Shown here one piece after another: positions 41,286-57,295 of a stretch of 64,000 bases of DNA. Below the pieces are notes generated by a model, which searched no databases, was not told the origin of the DNA, and saw only the letters and a program-made list of their open reading frames with translations. The translations under genes and the position numbers were made by a program. How positions within the stretch are numbered: the first letter of the stretch is position 1; each line of letters opens with the position of its first letter. This DNA comes from Saccoglossus kowalevskii (taxonomy: Eukaryota; Hemichordata; Enteropneusta; Harrimaniidae): contig NW_003139227.1 in assembly GCF_000003605.2 (NCBI RefSeq), positions 1-64,000 of the forward strand, read 5' to 3'.

Positions 41286-43949
41286 CTGTGCACCACCACG
41301 TACATAAATGAACCAATTTATATGTGTCCCAAAGATATCCTGTGTACCACCATGTACATAAATGAACCAATTTATAGGTGTCCCAAAGATATCCTGTGTA
41401 CCACCACGTACATGAATGAACCTATTTATAGGTGTCCCAAAGATATCCTGTGTACCACCACGTACATAAATGAACCAATTTATAGGTGTCCCAAAGATAT
41501 CCTGTGTACCACTACGTACATAAATGAACCAGTTTATAGGTGTCCCAAAGATATCCTGTGTACCACCACGGACATAAATGAACCAATTTATATGTGTCTA
41601 AAAGATATCCTGTGTACCACCATGTACATAAATGAACCAATTTATAGGTGTCTCAAAGATATCCTGTGTACTACCACGTACATAAATGAACCAATTTATA
41701 GCTGTCCCAAAGATATCCTGTGTACCACCACGTACATGAATGAACCAATTTATAGGTGTCCCAAAGATATCCTGTGTACCACCACATACATAAATGAACC
41801 AATTTATAGGTGTCCCAAAGATATCCTGTGTACCACCATGTACATAAATGAACCTATTTATAGGTGTCCCAAAGATATCCTGTGTACCACCATGTGCATA
41901 AATGAACCAATTTATATGTGTCGCAAAGATATCCTGTGTACCACCATGTGCTTAAATGAACCAATTTATATGTGTTCGAAAGATATCCTGTGTACCACCA
42001 CGTACATAAATGAACCAATTTATATGTGTCCCAAAGATATCCTGTGTACCACCACGTACATAAATGAACCAATTTATATGTGTCTAAAAGATATCCTGTG
42101 TACCACCATGTACATAAATGAACCAATTTATAGGTGTCCCAAAGATATCCTGTGCACCACCACGTACATAAATGAACCAATTTATATGTGTCTCAAAGAT
42201 ATCCTGTGTACCACCATGTACATAAATGAACCAATTTATAGGTGTCTCAAAGATATCCTGTGTACCACCATGTACATAAATGAACCAATTTATAGGTGTC
42301 CCAAAAATATCCTGTGCACCACCACGTACATAAATGAACCAATTTATATGTGTCTAAAAGATATCCTGTGTACCACCATGTACATAAATGAACCAATTTA
42401 TAGGTGTCCCAAAGATTTCCTGTGTACCACCACGTACATGAATGAACCAATTTATAGGTGTCCCAAAGATATCCTGTGTACCACCACGTACATAAATGAA
42501 CTAATTTATAGGTGTCCCAAAGATTTCCTGTGTACCACCACGTATATGAATGAACCAATTTATAGGTGTCCCAAAGATATCCTGTGTACCACCATGTACA
42601 TAAATGAAAAAATGTATAGGTGTCCCAAAGATTTCCTGTGTACCACCACGTACATGAATGAACCAATTTATAGGTGTCCCAAAGATATCCTTGTACCACC
42701 ACGTACATGAATGAAACCAATTTATATGTGTCTAAAAGATATCCTGTGTACCACCACGTACATAAGTGAACGTATTTATAGGTGTCTCAAAGATATCCTG
42801 TGTACCACCACGTACATAAATGAACCATTTTATAGGTGTCCCAAAGATTTCCTGTGTACCACCACGTACATGAATGAACCAATTTATAGGTGTCCCAAAG
42901 ATATCCTGTGTACCACCATGTACATAAATGAACTATTTTATAGGTGTCCCAAAGATATCCTTGTACCACCACGTACATGAATGAACCAATTTATAGGTGT
43001 CCCAAAGATATCCTGTGTACCACCACGTACATAAGTGAACCTATTTATAGGTGTCTCAAAGATATCCTGTGTACCACCACGTACATAAATGAACCATTTT
43101 ATAGGTGTCCCAAAGATTTCCTTTGTACCACCACGTACATGAATGAACCAATTTATAGGTGTCCCAAAGATATCCTGTGTACCACCATGTACATAAATGA
43201 ACTATTTTATAGGTGTCCCAAAGATTTCCTGTGTACCACCACGTACATGAATGAACCAATTTATAGGTGTCCCAAAGATATCCTGTGTACCACCATGTAC
43301 ATAAATGAACCAATTTATAGGTGTCCCAAAGATTTCCTGTGTACCACCACGTACATGAATGAACCAATTTATATGTGTCCCAAAGATATCCTGTGTACCA
43401 CCATGTACATAAATGAACCAATTTATAGGTGTCCCAAAGATATCCTGTGTACCACCACGTACATAAATGAACCTATTTATAGGTGTCCCAAAGATATCCT
43501 GTGTACCACCATGTACATAAATGAACCTATTTATAGGTGTCCCAAAGATATCCTGTGTACCACCACGTACATAAATGAACCAATTTATATGTGTCCCAAA
43601 GATATCCTTGTACCACCACGTACATGAATGAACCTATTTATAGGTGTCCCAAAGATATCCTGTGTACTACCATGTACATAATTGAATTAATTTATAGGCA
43701 TCTCAAAGTTATCCTGTGTACCACCACGTACATAAATGAACCTATTTATAGGTGTCCCAAAGATATCCTGTGTACCACCACGTACATAAATGAAGCTAAT
43801 TATAGGTGTCCCAAAGATATCCTGTGTACCACCATGTACATAAATGAACCAATTTATATGTGTCCCAAAAATATCCTGTGTACCACCACGTACATAAATG
43901 AACCTATTTATAGGTGTCCCAAAGATATCCTGTGTACCACCACGTACAT

Positions 43950-44530
43950 AAATGAACCTATTTATATGTGTTCCAAAGATATCCTGTGTACCACCATGTA
44001 CATACGTGAACCAATTTATATGTGTCCGAAAGATATCCTGTGTACCACCATGTACAGAAATGAACCAATTTATAGGTGTCCCAAAAAAATCCTGTATACC
44101 ACCACGTACATAAATGAACCTATTTATATGTGTTCCAAAGATATCCTGTGTACCACCATGTACATAAGTGAACAAATTTATAGGTGTCCCAAAGATATCC
44201 TGTGTACCACCATGTACATAAATGAACCAATTTATAGGTGTCCCAAAGATATCCTGTGTATCACCACGTACATAAATGAACCAATTTATAGGTGTCCCAA
44301 AGATATCCTGTGTACCACCACGTACATAAATGAACCTATTTATATGTGTCCCAAAGATATCCTGTGTACCACCATGTACATAAATGAACCAATTTATAGG
44401 TGTCCCAAAGATATCCTGTGTACCACCATGTATATAAATGAACCTATTTATATGTGTCCCAAAGATATCCTGTGTACCACCACGTACATAAATGAACCAA
44501 TTTATAGGTGTCCCAAAGATATCCTGTGTA
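43950..44530 (+). repeat. Copied block, partner at 59,737-60,317
   Basis: The constant offset is 15,787 bp at four rare markers: catacgtgaacc (44,001), cctgtatacc (44,091), gtgtatcacc (44,257) and catgtatataaatg (44,431). Confidence 0.88.
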
Positions 44531-46872
44531 CCACCACATACATAAATGAACCTATTTATAGGTGTCCTAAAGATATCCTGTGTACCACCACGTACATAAA
44601 AGAACCAATTTATAGGTGTCCCAAAGATATCCTGTGTACCACCACGTACATAAATGAACCAATTTATATGTGTCCCAAAGATATCCTGTGTACCACCACG
44701 TACATGAATGAACCTATTTATAGGTGTCCCAAAGATATCCTGTGTACCACCACGTACATAAATGAACCAATTTATAGGTGTCCCAAAGATATCCTGTGTA
44801 CCACCACGTACATAAATGAACCAATTTATAGGTGTCCCAAAGATATCCTGTGTACCACCACGGACATAAATGAACCAATTTATATGTGTCTAAAAGATAT
44901 CCTGTGTACCACCATGTACATAAATGAATAAATTTATAGGTGTCTCAAAGATATCCTGTGTACCACCACGTACAAAAATGAACCAATTTATAGGTGTCCC
45001 AAAGATATCCAGTGTACTACTACTTACATAAATGAACCAATTTATATGTGTCCCAAAGATATCCTGTGTACCACCACGTACATAAATGAACCAATTTATA
45101 GGTGTCCCAAAGATATCCTGTGTACCACCACGTACATAAATGAACCTATTTATATGTGTCCCAAAGATATCCTGTGTACCACCACGTACATAAATAAACC
45201 AATTTATAGGTGTCCCAAAGATATCCTGTGTACCACCACGTACATAAATGAACCAATTTATATGTGTCCCAAAGATATCCTGTGTACCACCACGTACATA
45301 AATGAACCAATTTATAGGTGTCCAAAAGATATCCTGTGTACCACCACGTACATAAATGAACCTATTTATATGTGTTCCAAAGATATCCTGTGTACCACCA
45401 TGTACATAAGTGAACCAATTTATAGGTGTCCCAAAGATATCCTGTGTACCACCATGTACATAAATGAACCAATTTATAGGTGTCCCAAAGATATCCTGTG
45501 TACCACCACGTACATAAATGAACCTATTTATATGTGTTCCAAAGATATCCTGTGTACCACCATGTACATAAATGAACCTATTTATATGTGTCCCAAAGAT
45601 ATCCTGTGTACCACCATGTACATAAATGAACCAATTTATAGGTGTCCCAAAGATATCCTGTGTACCACCATGTACATAAATGAACCAATTTATATGTGTC
45701 CCAAATATATCCTGTGTACCACCATGTGCATAAATGAACCAATTTATAGGTGTTCCAAAGATATCCTGTGTACCACCACGTACATAAATGAACCAATTTA
45801 TAGGTGTCCCAAAGATATCCTGTGTACCACCACGTACATAAATGAACCAATTTATATGTGTCCCAAAGATATCCTGTGTACCACCACGTACATAAATGAA
45901 CCAATTTATAGGTGTCCCAAAGATATCCTGTGTACCACCACGTACATAAATGAACCTATTTATATGTGTTCCAAAGATATCCTGTGTACCACCATGTACA
46001 TAAGTGAACCAATTTATAGGTGTCCCAAAGATATCCTGTGTACCACCATGTACATAAATGAACCTATTTATAGGTGTCCCAAAGATATCCTTGTACCACC
46101 ATGTACATAAATGAACCTATTTATATGTGTCCCAAAGATATCCTGTGTACCACCATGTACATAAATGAACCAATTTATAGGTGTCCCAAAGATATCCTGT
46201 GTACCACCATGTACATAAATGAACCTATTTATAGGTGTCCCAAAGATATCCTGTGTACCACCATGTACATAAATGAATCAATTTATAGGTGTCTCAAAGA
46301 TATCCTGTGTACCACCATGTACATAAATGAACCTATTTATAGGAGTCCCAAAGATATCCTGTGTACCACCATGTACATAAATGAACCTATTTAGAGGTGT
46401 CCCAAAGATAACCTGTGTACCACCACGTACATAAATGAACCAATTTATATGTGTCCCAAAGATATCCTGTGTACCACCATGTACATAAATGAACCAATTT
46501 ATAGGTGTCCCAAACATATCCTGTGTACCACCATGTACATAAATGAACCAATTTATAGGTGTCCCAAAAATATCCTTGTACCACCACGTACATGAATGAA
46601 CCTATTTATAGGTGTCCCAAAGATATCCTGTGTACCACCATGTACATAAATGAATCAATTTATAGGTGTCTCAAAGATATCCTGTGTACCACCATGTACA
46701 TAAATGAACCTATTTATAGGAGTCCCAAAGATATCCTGTGTACCACCACGTACATAAATGAACCTATTTATAGGTGTCCCAAAGATATCCTGTGTACCAC
46801 CACGTACATAAATGAACCAATTTATATGTGTCCCAAAGATATCCTGTGTACCACCATGTACATAAATGAACC

Positions 46873-47863
46873 AATTTATAGGTGTCCCAAAGATATCCTT
46901 GTACCACCACGTACATGAATGAACCTATTTATAGGTGTCCCAAAGTTATCCTGTGTACCACCACGTACATAAATGAACCAATTTATAGGTGTCCCAAAGA
47001 TATCCTTGTACCACCACGTACATAAATGAACCAATTTATATGTGTCCCAAAGATATCCTGTGTACCACCATGTACATAAATGAACCAATTTATAGGTGTC
47101 CCAAAGATATCCTGTGTACCACCATGTACATAAATGAATCAATTTATAGGTGTCTCAAAGATATCCTGTGTACCACCATGTCTATAAATGAACCTATTTA
47201 TAGGTGTCCCAAAGATATCCTGTGTACCACCACGTACATAAATGAACCAATTTATAGGTGTCCCAAAGATATCCTGTGTACCACCACCTACATAAATGAA
47301 CCTATTTATAGGTGTCCCAAAGATATCCTGTGTACCACCACGTACATGAATGAACCTATTTATAGGTGTCCCAAATATATCCTGTGTACCACCACGTACA
47401 TTAATGAACCAATTTATAGGTGTTCCAAAGATATCCTGTGTACCACCATGTACATAAATGAACCTATTTATAGGTGTCCCAAAGATATCCTGTGTACCAC
47501 CATGTACATAAATGAACCAATTTATAGGTGTCCCAAAGATATCCTGTGTACCACCACGTACATAAATGAACCTATTTATAGGTGTCCCAAAGATATCCTG
47601 TGTACCACCACGTACATGAATGAACCAATTTATTTCCTGTGTACCACCATGTACATAAATGAACCAATTTATAGGTGTCTCAAAGATATCCTGTGTACCA
47701 CCACGTGCATAAATGAACCAATTTATATGTGTCCCAAAGATATCCTGTGTACCACCACGTACATGAATGAACCAATTTATAGGTGTCCCAAAGATTTCCT
47801 GTGTACCACCATGTACATAAATGAACCAATTTATAGGTGTCTCAAAGATATCCTGTGGACCAC
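46873..47863 (+). repeat. Copy of 16,800-17,790
   Basis: It includes 53-bp monomers at 46,897 and 47,004 and the 39-bp monomer at 47,619. It ends where ctgtggaccaccacg replaces the partner's sequence. Confidence 0.85.
47619..47657 (+). repeat. 39-bp truncated monomer
   Basis: The same 15-base loss and the same junction (ttatttcctgtg) as at 17,546-17,584, exactly 30,073 bp away. Confidence 0.92.
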
Positions 47864-50800
47864 CACGTACATAAATGAACCAATTTATATGTGTCCCAAC
47901 GATATCCTGTGTACCACCATGTACATAAATGAACCAATTTATAGGTGTCCCAAAGATTTCCTGTGTACCACCACGTACATGAATGAACCAATTTATAGGT
48001 GTCCCAAAGATATCCTGTGTACCACCACGTACATAAATGAACTAATTTATAGGTGTCCCAAAGATTTCCTGTGTACCACCACGTACATGAATGAACCAAT
48101 TTATAGGTGTCCCAAAGATATCCTGTGTACCACCATGTACATAAATGAACCAATTTATAGGTGTCCCAAAGATTTCCTGTGTACCACCACGTACATGAAT
48201 GAACCAATTTATAGGTGTCCCAAAGATATCCTGTGTACCACCATGTACATAAATGAACCAATTTATAGGTGTCCCAAAGATATCCTGTGTACCACCACGT
48301 ACATAAATGAACCTATTTATAGGTGTCCCAAAGCTATCCTGTGTACCACCACGTACATGAATGAACCAATTTATAGGTGTCCCAAAGATTTCCTGTGTAC
48401 CATCATGTACATAAATGAACCAATTTATAGGTGTCTCAAAGATATCCTGTGTACCACCACGTACATAGATGAACCCATTTTATATGTGTCCCAAAGACAT
48501 CGTGTGCACCACCACGTACATAAATAAACCAATTTATATGTGTCTAAAAGATATCCTGTGTACCACCATGTACATAAATGAACCCAATTTATAGGTGTCC
48601 CAAAGATATCCTTGTACCACCACGTACATGAATGAACCAATTTATAGGTGTCCCAAAGATATCATGTGTACCACCACGTACATAAATGAACTAATTTATA
48701 GGTGTCCCAAAGATATCCTGTGTACCACCACGTACATAGATGAACCTATTTATAGGTGTCCCAAAGATATTCTGTGTACCACCATGTACATAAATGAACC
48801 AATTTATAGGTGTCTCAAAGATATCCTGTGTACCACCACGTACATAAATGAACCAATTTGTATGTGTCCCAAAGATATCCTGTGTACCAACATGTACATA
48901 AATGAACCAATTTATAAGTGTCCCAAAGATATCCTGTGTACCACCACGTACATGAATGAACCTATTTATAGGTGTCCCAAATATATCCTGTGTACCACCA
49001 CGTACATAAATGAACCAATTTATATGTGTCCCAAAGACATCGTGTGCACCACCACGTACATAAATAAACCAATTTATATGTGTCTAAAAGATATCCTGTG
49101 TACCACCACGTACATAAATGAACCAATTTATAGGTGTCCCAAAGATATCCTGTGTACCACCATGTACATAAATGAACCAATTTATAGGTGTCCCAAAGAT
49201 ATCCTTGTACCACCACGTACATGAATGAACCAATTTATAGGTGTCCCAAAGATATCCTGTGTACCACCACGTACATAAGTGAACCTATTTATAGGTGTCT
49301 CAAAGATATCCTGTGTACCACCACGTACATAAATGAACCATTTTATAGGTGTCCCAAAGATATCCTGTGTACCACCACGTACATAAATGAACCAATTTAT
49401 AGGTGTTCCAAAGATATCCTGTGTACCACCACGTACATAAATGAACCTATTTATAGGTGTCCCAAAGATATCCTGTGTACCACCACGTACATAAATGAAC
49501 CAATTTATAGGTGTCCCAAAGATATCCTGTGTACCACCATGTACATAAATGAACCAATTTATAGGTGTCCCAAAGATATCCTGTGTACCACCACGTACAT
49601 AAGTGAACCTATTTATAGGTGTCTCAAAGATATCCTGTGTACCACCATGTACACAAATGAACCAATTTATAGGTGTCCCAAAGATTTCCTGTGTACCACC
49701 ACGTACATGAATGAACCAATTTATAGGTGTCCCAAAGATATCCTGTGTACCACCATGTACATAAATGAATCAATTTATAGGTGTCTCAAAGATATCCTGT
49801 GTACCACCACGTACATAAATGAACCTATTTATAGGTGTCCCAAAGATATCCTGTGTACCACCACGTACATAAATGAACCAATTTATAGGTGTCCCGAAGA
49901 TATCCTGTGTACCACCACGTACATAAATGAACCTATTTATAGGTGTCCCAAAGATATCATGTGTACAACCACGTACATGAAAGAACCTATTTATAGGTGT
50001 CCCAAAGATATCCTGTGTACCACCATGTACATAAATGAACCTATTTATAGGTGTCCCAAAGATATCCTTGTACCACCACGTACATGAATGAACCTATTTA
50101 TAGGTGTCCCAAAGATATCCTGTGTACCACCACGTACATAAATGAACCTATTTATAGGTGTCCCAAAGATATCATGTGTACCACCACGTACATGAATGAA
50201 CCTATTTATAGGTGTCCCAAAGATATCCTGTGTACCACCACGTACATAAATGAACCAATTTATAGGTGTCCAAAAGATATCCTGTGTACCACCACGTACA
50301 TAAATGAACCTATTTACAGGTGTCCCAAAGATATCCTGTGTACCACCACGTACATAAATGAACCTATTTATAGGTGTCCCAAAGATATCCTGTGTACCAC
50401 CACGTACATAAATGAACCAATTTATATGTGTCCCAAAGATATCCTTGTACCACCACGTACATGAATGAACCTATTTATAGGTGTCCCAAAGATATCCTGT
50501 GTACCACCACGTACATAAATGAACCAATGTATAGGTGTCCCAAAGATATACTGTGCACCACCATGTACATAAATGAACCAATTTATAGGAGTCTCAAAGA
50601 TATCCTGTGTACCACCACGTACGTAAATGAACCTATTTATAGGTGTCCCAAAGATATCCTGTGTACCACCACGTACATGAATGAACCTATTTATAGGTGT
50701 CCCAAAGATATCCTGTGTACCACCACGTACATAAATGAACCAATTTATAGGTGTCTCAAAGATATCCTGTGTACCACCACGTACATAAATGAACCAATTT

Positions 50801-51822
50801 ATAGGTGTCCCAAAGATATCCTGTGTACCACCATGTACATAAATGAACCAATTTATAGGTGTCCCAAAGATATCCTGTGTACCACCACGTACATGAATGA
50901 ACCTATTTATAGGTGTCCCAAATATATCCTGTGTACCACCACGTACATAAATGAACCAATTTATATGTGTCCCAAAGATATCCTGTGCACCACCACGTAC
51001 ATAAATAAACCAATTTATATGTGTCTAAAAGATATCCTGTGTACCACCATGTACATAAATGAACCAATTTATAGGTGTCCCAAAGATATCCTGTGTACCA
51101 CCACGTACATGAATGAACCAATTTATAGGTGTCCCAAAGATATCCTGTGCACCACCACGTACATAAATAAACCAATTTATATGTGTCTAAAAGATATCCT
51201 GTGTACCACCATGTACATAAATGAACCAATTTATAGGTGTCCCAAAGATATCCTTGTACCACCACGTACATGAATGAACCAATTTATAGGTGTCCCAAAG
51301 ATATCCTGTGTACCACCACGTACATAAATGAACTAATTTATAGGTGTCCCAAAGATATCCTGTGTACCACCACGTACATAAGTGAACCTATTTATAGGTG
51401 TCTCAAAGATATCCTGTGTACCACCATGTACATAAATGAACCAATTTATAGGTGTCCCAAAGATTTCCTGTGTACCACCACGTACATGAATGAACCAATT
51501 TATAGGTGTCCCAAAGATATCCTGTGTACCACCATGTACATAAATGAACTAATTTATAGGTGTCCCAAAGATTTCCTGTGTACCACCACGTACATGAACG
51601 AACCAATTTATAGGTGTCCCAAAGATATCCTGTGTACCACCATGTACATAAAATGAACCAATTTATAGGTGTCCCAAAGATTTCCTGTGTACCACCACAT
51701 ACATGAATGAACCAATTTATATGTGTCCCAAAGATATCCTGTGTACCACCATGTACATAAATGAACCAATTTATAGGTGTCCCAAAGATATCCTGTGTAC
51801 CACCACGTACATAAATGAACTA

Positions 51823-51881
51823 ATTATAGTGTCCAAAGATATCCTGTGTACCACACGTACATTAATGAACCAAATTATAGT
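51823..51881. other. Cluster of single-base losses
   Basis: About five losses occur in about 60 bp (taattatag, atagtgtcc with gtccaaag, ccacacgta, atagtgtccc). It resembles the 35.9 kb cluster. A stray extra A lies nearby at about 51,651. Confidence 0.7.
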
Positions 51882-53370
51882 GTCCCAAAGATATCCTGTG
51901 TACCACCATGTACATAAATGAACCAATTTATAGGTGTCCCTAAGATATCCTGTGTACCACCATGTACATAAATGAACCAATTTATATTTGTCCCAAAGAT
52001 ATCCAGTGTACTACCACGTACATAAATGAACCAATTTATAGGTGTCCCAAAGATATCCTGTGTACCACCACGTACATAAATGAACCTATTTATAGGTGTC
52101 CCAAAGATATCCTGTGTACCACCATGTACATAAATGAACCAATTTATAGGTGTCCCAAAGATATCCTGTGTACCACCACGTACATAAATGAACCTATTTA
52201 TAGGTGTCCCAAAGATATCCTGTGTACCACCACGTACATGAATGAACCAATTTATAGGTGTCCCAAAGATTTCCTGTGTACCACCATGTACATAAATGAA
52301 CCAATTTATAGGTGTCCCAAAGATATCCTGTGTACCACCACGTACATGAATTAACCTATTTATAGGTGTCCCAAAGATATCCTGTGTACCACCACATACA
52401 TAAATGAACCAATTTATAGGTGTCTCAAAAATATCCTGTGTACCACCATGTACATAAATGAACTAATTTATAGGTGTCCCAAAGATATCCTGTGTACCAC
52501 CACGTACATAAATGAACCAATTTATATGTGTCCCAAAGATATCCTGTGTACCACCACGTACATAAATGAACCAATTTATAGGTGTCCCAAAGATATCCCG
52601 TGTACCACCACGTACATGAATGAACCTATTTATAGGTGTCCCAAATATATCCTGTGTACCACCACGTACATAAATGAACCAATTTATATGTGTCCCAAAG
52701 ATATCCAGTGCACCACCACGTACATAAATAAACCAATTTATATGTGTCTAAAAGATATCCTGTGTACCACCATGTACATAAGTGAACCAATTTATAGGTG
52801 TCCCAAAGATATCCTTGTACCACCACGTACATGAATGAACCAATTTATAGGTGTGCCTAAGATATCCTGTGTACCACCATGTACATAAATGAACCAATTT
52901 ATATTTGTCCCAAAGATATCCAGTGTACTACCACGTACATAAATGAACCAATTTATAGGTGTCCCAAAGATATCCTGTGTACCACCACGTACATAAATGA
53001 ACTAATTTATAGGTGTCCCAAAGATATCCTGTGTACCACCACGTACATAAGTGAACCTATTTATAGGTGTCTCAAAGATATCCTGTGTACCACCATGTAC
53101 ATAAATGAACCAATTTATAGGTGTCCCAAAGATTTCCTGTGTACCACCACGTACATAAATGAACCAATTTATATGTGTCCCAAAGATATCCTTGTACCAC
53201 CACGTACATGAATGAACCTATTTATAGGTGTCCCAAAGATATCCTGTGTACCACCACGTACATAAATGAACCTATTTATAGGTGTCCCAAAGATATCCTG
53301 TGTACCACCACGTACATGAATGAACCTATTTATAGGTGTCCCAAAGATATCCTGTGTACCACCACGTACA

Positions 53371-54180
53371 TAAATTAACCAATTTATAGGTGCCCCAAAG
53401 ATATCCTGTGTACCACCATGTACATAAATGAACCAATTTATAGGTGTCCCTAAGATATCCTGTGTACCACCATGTACATAAATGAACCAATTTATATTTG
53501 TCCCAAAGATATCCAGTGTACTACCACGTACATAAATGAACCAATTTATAGGTGTCCCAAAGATATCCTGTGTACCACCACGTACATAAATGAACCTATT
53601 TATAGGTGTCCCAAAGATATCCTGTGTACCACCATGTACATAAATGAACCAATTTATAGGTGTCCCAAAGATATCCTGTGTACCACCACGTACATAAATG
53701 AACCTATTTATAGGTGTCCCAAAGATATCCTGTGTACCACCACGTACATGATTGAACCAATTTATAGGTGTCCCAAAGATTTCCTGTGTACCACCATGTA
53801 CATAAATGAACCAATTTATAGGTGTCCCAAAGATATCCTGTGTACCACCACGTACATAAATAAACCTATATATAGGTGTCCCAAAGATATCCTGTGTACC
53901 ACCACGTACATGAATGAACCTATTTATAGGTGTCCCAAAGATTTCCTGTGTACCACCACGTACATAAATGAACCAATTTATAGGTGTCCCGAAGATATCC
54001 TGTGTACCACCACGTACATAAATGAACTAATTTATAGGTGTCCCAAAGATATCCTGTGTACCACCATGTACATAAATGAACCAATTTATAGGTGTCCCAA
54101 AGATATCCTGTGTACCGCCACGTACATTAATGAACCAATTTATAGGTGTCCCAAAGATATCCTGTGTACCACCACGTACA
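53371..54180 (+). repeat. 15-monomer tandem duplication, unit 1
   Basis: The unit is exactly 810 bp. It starts at taaattaaccaattt with gtgccccaaag and includes gtccctaag, tatatttgtccc, ccagtgtactacc, catgattgaacc, cctatatatagg (53,875) and cccgaagat. The first about 656 bp repeat at 54,181-54,836 with two mismatches seen by eye. Confidence 0.92.
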
Positions 54181-54836
54181 TAAATTAACCAATTTATAGG
54201 TGCCCCAAAGATATCCTGTGTACCACCATGTACATAAATGAACCAATTTATAGGTGTCCCTAAGATATCCTGTGTACCACCATGTACATAAATGAACCAA
54301 TTTATATTTGTCCCAAAGATATCCAGTGTACTACCACGTACATAAATGAACCAATTTATAGGTGTCCCAAAGATATCCTGTGTACCACCACGTACATAAA
54401 TGAACCTATTTATAGGTGTCCCAAAGATATCCTGTGTACCACCATGTACATAAATGAACCAATTTATAGGTGTCCCAAAGATATCCTGTGTACCACCACG
54501 TACATAAATGAACCTATTTATAGGTGTCCCAAAGATATCCTGTGTACCACCACGTACATGATTGAACCAATTTATAGGTGTCCCAAAGATTTCCCGTGTA
54601 CCACCATGTACATAAATGCACCAATTTATAGGTGTCCCAAAGATATCCTGTGTACCACCACGTACATAAATAAACCTATATATAGGTGTCCCAAAGATAT
54701 CCTGTGTACCACCACGTACATGAATGAACCTATTTATAGGTGTCCCAAAGATTTCCTGTGTACCACCACGTACATAAATGAACCAATTTATAGGTGTCCC
54801 GAAGATATCCTGTGTACCACCACGTACATAAATGAA
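54181..54836 (+). repeat. 15-monomer tandem duplication, unit 2
   Basis: Its mismatches to unit 1 are ttcccgtg for ttcctgtg and aaatgcacc for aaatgaacc. It then diverges in the monomer beginning near 54,837. This is the youngest-looking duplication in the window. Confidence 0.92.
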
Positions 54837-57295
54837 CCAATTTATAGGTGTCTCAAAGATATCCTGTGTACCACCACGTACATAAATGAACCAATTTATG
54901 TGTCCCAAAGCTATCCTGTGTACCACCATGTACATAAATGAACCAATTTATAGGTGTCCCAAAGATATCCTGTGTACCACCACGTACATGAATGAACCTA
55001 TTTATAGGTGTCCCAAATATATCCTGTGTACCACCACGTACATAAATGAACCAATTTATACGTGTCCCAAAGATATCCTGAGCACCACCACGTACATAAA
55101 TAAACCAATTTATATGTGTCTAAAAGATATCCTGTGTACCACCACGTACATAAATGAACCAATTTATAGGTGTCTCAAAGATATCCTGTGTACCACCACG
55201 TACATAAATGAACAAATTTATATGTGTCCCAAAGATATCCTGTGTACCACCACGTACATAAATGAACCAATTTATAGGTGTCCCAAAGATATCCTGTGTA
55301 CCACCACGTACATAAATGAACCAATTTATATGTGTTCCAAAGATATCCTGTGTGCCACCATGTACATAAATGAATCAATTTATAGGTGTCCCAAAGATAT
55401 CCTGTGTACCACCACGTACATAAATGAACCAAATTTATTGGTGTCCCAAAAATATCCTGTGTACGACCACGTACATAAATGAACCAATTTATAGGTGTCC
55501 CAAAGATATCCTGTGTACCACCACGTACATAAATGAACCAACTTATATGTGTCCCAAAGATATCCTGTGTACCACCACGTACATAAATGAACCAATTTAT
55601 AGGTGTCCCAAAGACATCCTGTGTACCACCACGTACATAAATGAACCAATTTATATGTGTCCCAAAGATATCCTGTGTACCACCATGTACATAAATGAAC
55701 CAATTTATAGGTGTCCCAAGATATCCTTGTACCACCACGTACATAAATGAACCAATTTATATGTGTCCCAAAGATATCCTGTGTACCACCACGTACATAA
55801 ATGAACCAATTTCTAGGTGTCCCAAAAATATCCTGTGTACCACCACGTACATAAATGAACCAATTTATAGGTGTCCCAAAGATATCCTGTGTACCACCAT
55901 GTACATAAATGAACCAATTTATAGGTGTCTCAAAGATATCCTTGTACCACCACGTACATGAATGAACCTATTTGTAGGTGTCCCAAAGACATCCTGTGTA
56001 CCACCATGTACATAAGTGAACCAATTTATAGGTGTCCCAAAGATATCCTGTGTACCACCATGTACAGAAATGAACCAATTTATAGGTGTCCCAAAAAAAT
56101 CCTGTGTACCACCACGTACATAAATGAACCTATTTATATGTGTTCCAAAGATATCCTGTGTACCACCATGTACATAAGTGAACCAATTTATAGGTGTCCC
56201 AAAGATATCCTGTGTACCACCATGTACATAAATGAACCAATTTATAGGTGTCCCAAAGATATCCTGTGTACCACCACGTACATAAATGAACCAATTTATA
56301 GGTGTCCCAAAGATATCCTGTGTACCACCACGTACATAAATGAACCTATTTATATGTGTCCCAAAGATATCCTGTGTACCACCATGTACATAAATGAACC
56401 AATTTATAGGTGTCCCAAAGATATCCTGTGTACCACCACGTACATAAATGAACCTATTTATAGATGTCCCAAAGATATCCTGTGTACCACCATGTACATA
56501 AATGAACCTATTTATAGGTGTCCCAAAGATATCCTGTGTACCACCACGTACATAAATGAACCAATTTATATGTGTCCCAAAGATATCCTGTGTACCACCA
56601 TGTACATAAATGAACCAATTTATATGTGTCCCAAAGATATCCTGTGTACCACCACGTACATAAATGAACCTATTTATATGTGTCCCAAAGATATCCTGTG
56701 TACCACCATGTACATAAATGAACCAATTTATAGGTGTCCCAAAGATATCCTGTGTACCACCATGTACATAAATGAACCTATTTATATGTGTCCCAAAGAT
56801 ATCCTGTGTACCACCACGTACATAAATGAACCAATTTATAGGTGTCCCAAAGATATCCTGTGTACCACCACGTACATAAATGAACCAATTTATATGTGTC
56901 CCAAAGATATCCTGTGTACCACCACGTACATAAATGAACCTATTTATAGGTGTCCCAAAGATATCCTGTGTACCAGCACGTACATAAATGAACCAATTTA
57001 TAGGTGTCCCAAAGATATCCTGTGTACCACCACGTACATGAATGAACCAATTTATAGATGTCCCAAAGATATCCTGTGTACCACCACGTACATAAATGAA
57101 CCTATTTATAGGTGTCCCAAAGATATCCTGTGTACCACCACGTACATAAATGAACCAATTTATAGGTGTCCCAAAGATATCCTGTGTACCACCACGTACA
57201 TAAATGAACCAATTTATAGGTGTCCCAAACATATCCTGTGTACCACCACGTACATGAATGAACCTATTTATAGGTGTCCCAAAGCTATCCTGTGT

